Below are positions 7,278 to 10,735 of a stretch of DNA of 10,735 bases, one piece after another. This stretch comes from Rhodanobacteraceae bacterium (GTDB taxonomy: Bacteria; Pseudomonadota; Gammaproteobacteria; Xanthomonadales; SZUA-5): assembly GCA_003233535.1 (NCBI GenBank), contig QIMA01000298.1, positions 1 through 10,735 on the forward strand, written 5' to 3'. A model generated the notes under the pieces. That model searched no databases. It saw only the letters and a program-made list of their open reading frames with translations, and had not been told where the DNA came from. Made by a program: the position numbers and the translations under genes. The stretch's first letter is position 1. Every line of letters starts with the position of its first letter.

Positions 7278-8177
7278 ATGGACGACCCAGGTAACGCCGA
7301 TCGACTTCCGCCGCTACACAGCCACCGGGTGTTGGTGGTGAGTGGGCGATCCGGTTCGGGCAAGACGGTGGCGCTGCGCAGCCTCGAGGATCTGGGCTAC
7401 TTCTGCGTTGATAACTTGCCTGCATCCTTGCTGGCGGCGTTCGCGCAGCGCACGCTTGCAGATGCTGAAGGCCATTATCCGAAGGTGGCAGTCGGCATTG
7501 ACGCGCGCAGCCCAGTGGCCGATCTGGACGCGATTCCGAAGACGCTCGCTGAGTTGGCCAAGCTTGGGTTGCCGGGAGGCGTGCTGTTTCTGGAGGCTGG
7601 CAACGAGGTGTTGCTCAGGCGCTACTCAGAGACGCGCAGACGGCACCCGCTCAGTTGCGCTGGCGTTTCACTGTCCGAGGCGATAGATCGCGAGCGAAAC
7701 TTGCTCAAGCCGGTGCGCCGGATCGCCGACATGGTGATCGATACGTCGGGGCTGAATATCCACGAGTTACGCCGTCAGATTGCTCTGACGATGGGCGTGG
7801 TGCCGGGCAAGATGGTCCTCATGCTGGAATCGTTTGCGTTCAAACGCGGAGTGCCGCTGGACGCAGATTTTGTATTTGACGCCCGCTTTCTGCCCAATCC
7901 TCACTGGCAGCCGGAATTGCGACCGCTTTCGGGCCGCGATACCGCAATTCGACACTATTTTGCCGGGCACTCTGATGTACTCGAGTACTTGGCCGACATT
8001 GTTCGCTTCCTCGATCGCTGGTTGCCCGGTTTAGACAAGAGTGAACGCAGCTATCTGACCGTCGCCATCGGCTGTACTGGCGGGCGCCATCGGTCTGTCT
8101 ACCTAGTCGAAGCACTGGCGGAGCGCTTCCGCGCTAGCCGCGGCGATGTTTTGGTCTATCACCGGGAACTGGCATGA
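7278..8177 (+). CDS. rapZ: RNase adapter / nucleotide-binding protein RapZ
   Basis: The 299-residue protein belongs to the RapZ/YvcJ family. It has an N-terminal P-loop domain, Walker A GRSGSGKT at 23-30, followed by ALRSLEDLGYFCVDNLP. It also has the conserved C-terminal domain with GCTGGRHRSVYLVEAL. In E. coli RapZ binds GlcN6P and guides RNase E to the small RNA GlmZ, adjusting GlmS levels. Here the C-terminus ends RASRGDVLVYHRELA and lacks the enteric basic tail, so the RNA-adapter role should not be assumed. The gene follows hprK by 14 bases and overlaps the next gene by four (ATGA at 8174-8177). Family and fold are certain; the molecular role in this organism is inferred only. Confidence 0.94.
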   Translation: MDDPGNADRLPPLHSHRVLVVSGRSGSGKTVALRSLEDLGYFCVDNLPASLLAAFAQRTLADAEGHYPKVAVGIDARSPVADLDAIPKTLAELAKLGLPGGVLFLEAGNEVLLRRYSETRRRHPLSCAGVSLSEAIDRERNLLKPVRRIADMVIDTSGLNIHELRRQIALTMGVVPGKMVLMLESFAFKRGVPLDADFVFDARFLPNPHWQPELRPLSGRDTAIRHYFAGHSDVLEYLADIVRFLDRWLPGLDKSERSYLTVAIGCTGGRHRSVYLVEALAERFRASRGDVLVYHRELA

Positions 8178-8566
8178 GTGTCGGCGTACTGCTCATTACC
8201 CACAACGGCGTAGGTCCGGACTTGCTTGATTGTGCGAGCCGTGTGTTGCCCATCATGCCGCTCAAGGTGGACTGTATGGAGGTGCCGTGGGATGGTTCTG
8301 GTCCGGAGGAACTGGCCGACAGCGCGCGAAGTTTGCTGCGAGAACTGGACGACGGGCAGGGTGTGCTGATACTGGTAGACCTGTATGGATCAACACCGGC
8401 CAATGTTGCGCGGGGAGTAGAGCCTGGGCGCAAGATCAGGCGTGTTTACGGTGTCAATTTGCCGATGCTGCTGCGGGTGCTGAATTATCCAGAAAGCGGC
8501 CTCGATGAATTGGCGGATATCGCTGTTGAAGGTGGCCGCACAGGAGTTGTATCGGACCATGGCTGA
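8174..8566 (+). CDS. Mannose-family PTS EIIA domain protein
   Basis: This 130-residue protein is a stand-alone EIIA of the mannose/fructose/sorbose class. The phospho-accepting His10 lies in GVLLITHNGVG. The DLYGSTPANVARG segment and the VYGVNLPMLLRVLNY strand-helix are characteristic of this fold. EIIA proteins take phosphate from HPr and normally pass it to an EIIB, but no EIIB, EIIC or EIID is encoded in this window, so a regulatory or orphan role is likely. Xanthomonads carry a similar gene here (called ptsL in some accounts, from memory). It starts inside the rapZ stop codon and its end overlaps the HPr gene by eight bases. SVGVLLITHNGVG begins directly at the start codon, as is usual for the family. 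Confidence 0.92.
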   Translation: MSVGVLLITHNGVGPDLLDCASRVLPIMPLKVDCMEVPWDGSGPEELADSARSLLRELDDGQGVLILVDLYGSTPANVARGVEPGRKIRRVYGVNLPMLLRVLNYPESGLDELADIAVEGGRTGVVSDHG

Positions 8567-8825
8567 GCGCACGGTTACCGTTAGCAATAGGCTGGGCCTG
8601 CATGCTCGTGCTGCCGCCAAGTTGGTGCACACTGCAGGTCGCTATCAATCCACGGTTGAGATCGTCTATGGCGAGCGTCACGTGAATGCCAAGAGCATCC
8701 TTGGCGTGATGATGCTTGCGGCAGGCAAAGGGTCCGTGCTGAGCGTACAGGCTGACGGTACGGACGCCGAGGACGCAGTTGCCGCCCTGGAGCAGTTGTT
8801 CGGACGACGGTTCGATGAGGAATAG
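8559..8825 (+). CDS. ptsH: Phosphocarrier protein HPr
   Basis: HPr carries phosphate from Enzyme I to the EIIA proteins. The 88-residue protein has both regulatory sites at canonical positions: His15 in RLGLHARAAAK and Ser46 in AKSILGVMMLAAGKGS. Ser46 is the target of HprK in the family, and the LGVMML segment after it is the usual HprK/EI contact surface. I chose ATG at 8559, with AGGAG at 8542-8546, because MAERTVTVSNRLGLHAR matches the family start. An in-frame ATG at 8505 would add an 18-residue extension that overlaps the EIIA gene. The first eight bases overlap the end of the EIIA gene. Named ptsH for HPr; a nitrogen-type (npr) label is also possible, since the relay seems regulatory. 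Confidence 0.95.
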   Translation: MAERTVTVSNRLGLHARAAAKLVHTAGRYQSTVEIVYGERHVNAKSILGVMMLAAGKGSVLSVQADGTDAEDAVAALEQLFGRRFDEE

Positions 8826-8895
8826 CATGCTGGTGGCGACTAGTCTGATGCGCCCCGTCAGTAGTTGGCCCTGTAGCTGCGGGAGCGGTTGATCC

Positions 8896-10608
8896 ATGAC
8901 GGCGCTGGTCCTGTCTGGCATCGCTGCCTCGAAGGGGATCGGTATCGGCCGTGCCAGAGTGATCGTCGCCGGTAGCCCGGAAGTGCCGGAGTACTTACTC
9001 GAAGGCGAGCAAGTCGCCAGCGAGATTGAACGCTACCGGCTGGCGGTGGCCTTCGCCCGAACCGAGCTGGCTGATCTAGCCCAACGGGTTCGTGGACAGT
9101 TAGCAACTGAGTTGCGTGAGTTCATCGACGCACATCTGCTCATGCTCGAAGACGACATGCTGGCTGAAGGACCGTTGGAATATATACGCAGTCGTTCCTG
9201 CAACGCCGAGTGGGCTTTAAAACAGACGCGTGACGCTCTGATCGCCGCTTTTACGGCGATGGACGATGAGTATTTGCGCTCACGCGTCGATGACATTGAT
9301 CACGTCGTTGAACGCATTCATGGCGCTCTGGCTCAGCGCAAGGATCGTGATCATCTGGGCGAAGAGCGACTCGATGACGCCGTCGTTGTGGCCGACAATT
9401 TATCGCCTAGTGAACTGGCCGATCTGGCCGAACGCGGCGTTCGTGGGCTAATTACCGAGGGTGGTGGCGCGCTTTCTCACTGCTCGATTCTGTGTCGAGC
9501 ACTTGGCATGCCCTATATCGCCGGAATCAGGCAGGCCAGCGAAATGATCAACGAGGGCATGTTGCTGATCGTTGATGCCGATCGCGGCATCACCCTGATT
9601 GATCCAGACGGCGAGCGTCTGACTCGGTATCGCGATCGCCAGCAGGAGCAGCAGCGCCGCAGGCAACGTCTGCAGAGTCTGTGCGATCTGCCCGCGGTCA
9701 CCGCCGATGGCACGGCCATTCGGCTGTGGGCTAACGGTGAAGCGGAGAAAGACCTCGATCTAGCGCTCGGTTGCGGTGCGGTTGGAATTGGCTTGTATCG
9801 AACCGAATTTTTGTTCATGGGCAGAGCTGAGCCGCCCGGTGAGGAGGAACAATATCAGTGCTTTAGCAATGCCATAGCGCATCTAGACGGGCGTCCGCTG
9901 ACGATTCGGACACTCGATGTGGGCGCGGACAAACAAGTTCCGCTGGGTCAGGATCCGAACGAGCCTAATCCGGCGCTGGGATTGCGCGGTATTCGACTCT
10001 CATTGCGTTTTCCGGAGTTACTGAAGACGCAGTTCCGGGCGGTGATTCGAGCCCAACAGCTGGGTCCCGTCCGGCTGCTGCTGCCTATGCTGAGTCGCCT
10101 TGACGAGGTGCACGCGGCGCGCGAGCTATTGAACCAGTGTGCGTTGGACATGGGCGCGGATGCCAGTTCCATTCCGCTAGGCGGGATGATCGAAGTGCCG
10201 GCTGCGGCACTGGTGGTCGAACGTTTTCTGCCGCACTTGGATTTCTTGTCGATCGGGACCAATGACCTAGTTCAGTACACGCTGGCAGTAGATCGCACTA
10301 ATCAGGCTTTAGGCAGTATGCATGACCCGCTTCATCCGGCCGTATTGCAGTTGATAGCCCGGGTCATTGCAGCGGCCGACTCCGCCGGCAAGTCGGTCAG
10401 CTTATGCGGCGAGATGGCCGGTGAGGCGCGCTATACAGGTTTGTTGCTAGCGCTGGGTCTGCGTGACTTCAGTATGCATCCGCGGGTGCTGTTGGAAGTC
10501 AAAGAAGCCCTGCGAGGTGCAGATCTGAGCAACTTGAGCGGCATGCGCGAGTCTTTGCTGCAGGCCGACTCTGCCGACCAACTGGAACAGTTGCTGCCGT
10601 TGAGTTAA
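8896..10608 (+). CDS. ptsI: Enzyme I of the PTS (PEP-protein phosphotransferase)
   Basis: Enzyme I takes phosphate from PEP and passes it to HPr. The 570-residue length and direct start in the EI N-domain (LSGIAASKGIGIGRARV) show the PtsI form, without the GAF domain that marks PtsP. Domains in order are a helical HPr-binding region and swivel domain (to about 225) and a PEP-binding TIM barrel (about 255-545). The phospho-histidine is His195 in GGGALSHCSILCRALG. Arg302 (GLYRTEF), metal ligands in GGMIEVP and SIGTNDL (Asp457), and the acid Cys504 in SLCGEMAGE are all present. His195 is followed by Cys196 and Cys200 where the family usually has HTAIxAR. ATG at 8896 has GGGAG at 8881-8885. It is the last gene before the right-hand repeat. 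Confidence 0.96.
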   Translation: MTALVLSGIAASKGIGIGRARVIVAGSPEVPEYLLEGEQVASEIERYRLAVAFARTELADLAQRVRGQLATELREFIDAHLLMLEDDMLAEGPLEYIRSRSCNAEWALKQTRDALIAAFTAMDDEYLRSRVDDIDHVVERIHGALAQRKDRDHLGEERLDDAVVVADNLSPSELADLAERGVRGLITEGGGALSHCSILCRALGMPYIAGIRQASEMINEGMLLIVDADRGITLIDPDGERLTRYRDRQQEQQRRRQRLQSLCDLPAVTADGTAIRLWANGEAEKDLDLALGCGAVGIGLYRTEFLFMGRAEPPGEEEQYQCFSNAIAHLDGRPLTIRTLDVGADKQVPLGQDPNEPNPALGLRGIRLSLRFPELLKTQFRAVIRAQQLGPVRLLLPMLSRLDEVHAARELLNQCALDMGADASSIPLGGMIEVPAAALVVERFLPHLDFLSIGTNDLVQYTLAVDRTNQALGSMHDPLHPAVLQLIARVIAAADSAGKSVSLCGEMAGEARYTGLLLALGLRDFSMHPRVLLEVKEALRGADLSNLSGMRESLLQADSADQLEQLLPLS

Positions 10609-10639
10609 CGGCGCCGAGAGGGCACGGCATCTTAGCGGA

Positions 10640-10649
10640 GCTAGCTAGC
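10640..10649. repeat. Palindrome GCTAGCTAGC at the repeat-element edge
   Basis: This perfect 10-base palindrome lies exactly where the right-hand element begins (CTAGCCCGG at 10645). The left element ends in CCCGGGCTAG at 134-143 relative to the plus strand. A CTAG or TA target therefore fits both edges. This is an inference; the undisturbed insertion site is not available for comparison. Confidence 0.4.
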
Positions 10650-10735
10650 CCGGATATTTCATAAACTTCACGCGCCCTCGCTAGGCCCTTGATCGCCCAG
10701 CGACAATTCTCAGTCGGGTGTATGAACCACTACAC
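10646..10735. repeat. Right copy of the MITE-like repeat, truncated by the window end
   Basis: Bases 10646-10667 form the terminal inverted repeat partner of 120-140, and 10671-10735 repeat bases 1-66 in the same orientation. The two copies differ by one indel and about three substitutions, so they are separate copies rather than one sequence read twice. Joining this copy to bases 67-140 of the left copy predicts a full element of roughly 165-170 bp. The 29 bases between the ptsI stop and the palindrome at 10640-10649 contain only a CGGCGCCG palindrome at 10609-10616, with no T-run and hence no recognisable terminator. Confidence 0.72.

Noticed and set aside
10609..10616. CGGCGCCG palindrome just after ptsI as an intrinsic terminator
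   Set aside because: It is an uninterrupted 8-base palindrome with no loop and no following T-run.
1..10735. Composite transposon or genomic island carrying the whole gene block between the two repeats
   Set aside because: The genes are core gammaproteobacterial genes in conserved order, there is no transposase or integrase, and the repeats are in the same orientation with diverged sequences. Independent insertions are simpler.

Overview
The window is a continuous, all-plus-strand block of thirteen protein-coding genes from a Gram-negative gammaproteobacterium with lipopolysaccharide. In order they are kdsD, kdsC, lptC, lptA, lptB, rpoN, hpf, ptsN, hprK, rapZ, a mannose-family EIIA gene, an HPr gene and ptsI. 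From memory, having hprK between ptsN and rapZ, followed by EIIA, HPr and EI, is the arrangement seen in Xanthomonadales and their relatives rather than in enterics, so a Xanthomonadales-like or Chromatiales-like lineage is my best guess. No rRNA or species marker is present to settle it.

Layout: positions 1-140 hold the truncated end of a repeat element. Positions 141-234 are the leader of the gene block. Positions 235-3737 carry KDO synthesis (KdsD, KdsC) and lipopolysaccharide export (LptC, LptA, LptB). Positions 3821-6319 carry sigma-54 (RpoN), a short hibernation factor (HPF) and the nitrogen-type EIIA (PtsN). Positions 6316-10608 carry HPr kinase/phosphorylase, RapZ, a mannose-family EIIA, HPr and Enzyme I. 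From about 10646 to the end there is a second, truncated copy of the same repeat element. No gap exceeds 300 bases; the longest is the 174-base gap between rpoN and hpf.

How the genes work together: KdsD and KdsC supply KDO, and LptB, LptC and LptA power and carry finished lipopolysaccharide across the periplasm. EI and HPr form a phosphorelay from PEP that can end on PtsN (His67) and on the mannose-type EIIA (His10). HPr has both His15 and Ser46, and HprK is the expected Ser46 kinase/phosphorylase. No EIIB or EIIC is encoded here, so the relay looks regulatory rather than sugar-transporting. RapZ links such circuits to amino-sugar supply in enterics, but this copy lacks the basic tail used there for RNA binding. 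Many junctions overlap by four bases, which points to translational coupling.

The gene block is well-known biology, and I do not see a new defence or metabolic system. The least explained feature is the pair of same-orientation repeat elements at the two window ends. Spliced together they describe a MITE-like element of roughly 170 bp with imperfect terminal inverted repeats and no coding sequence.
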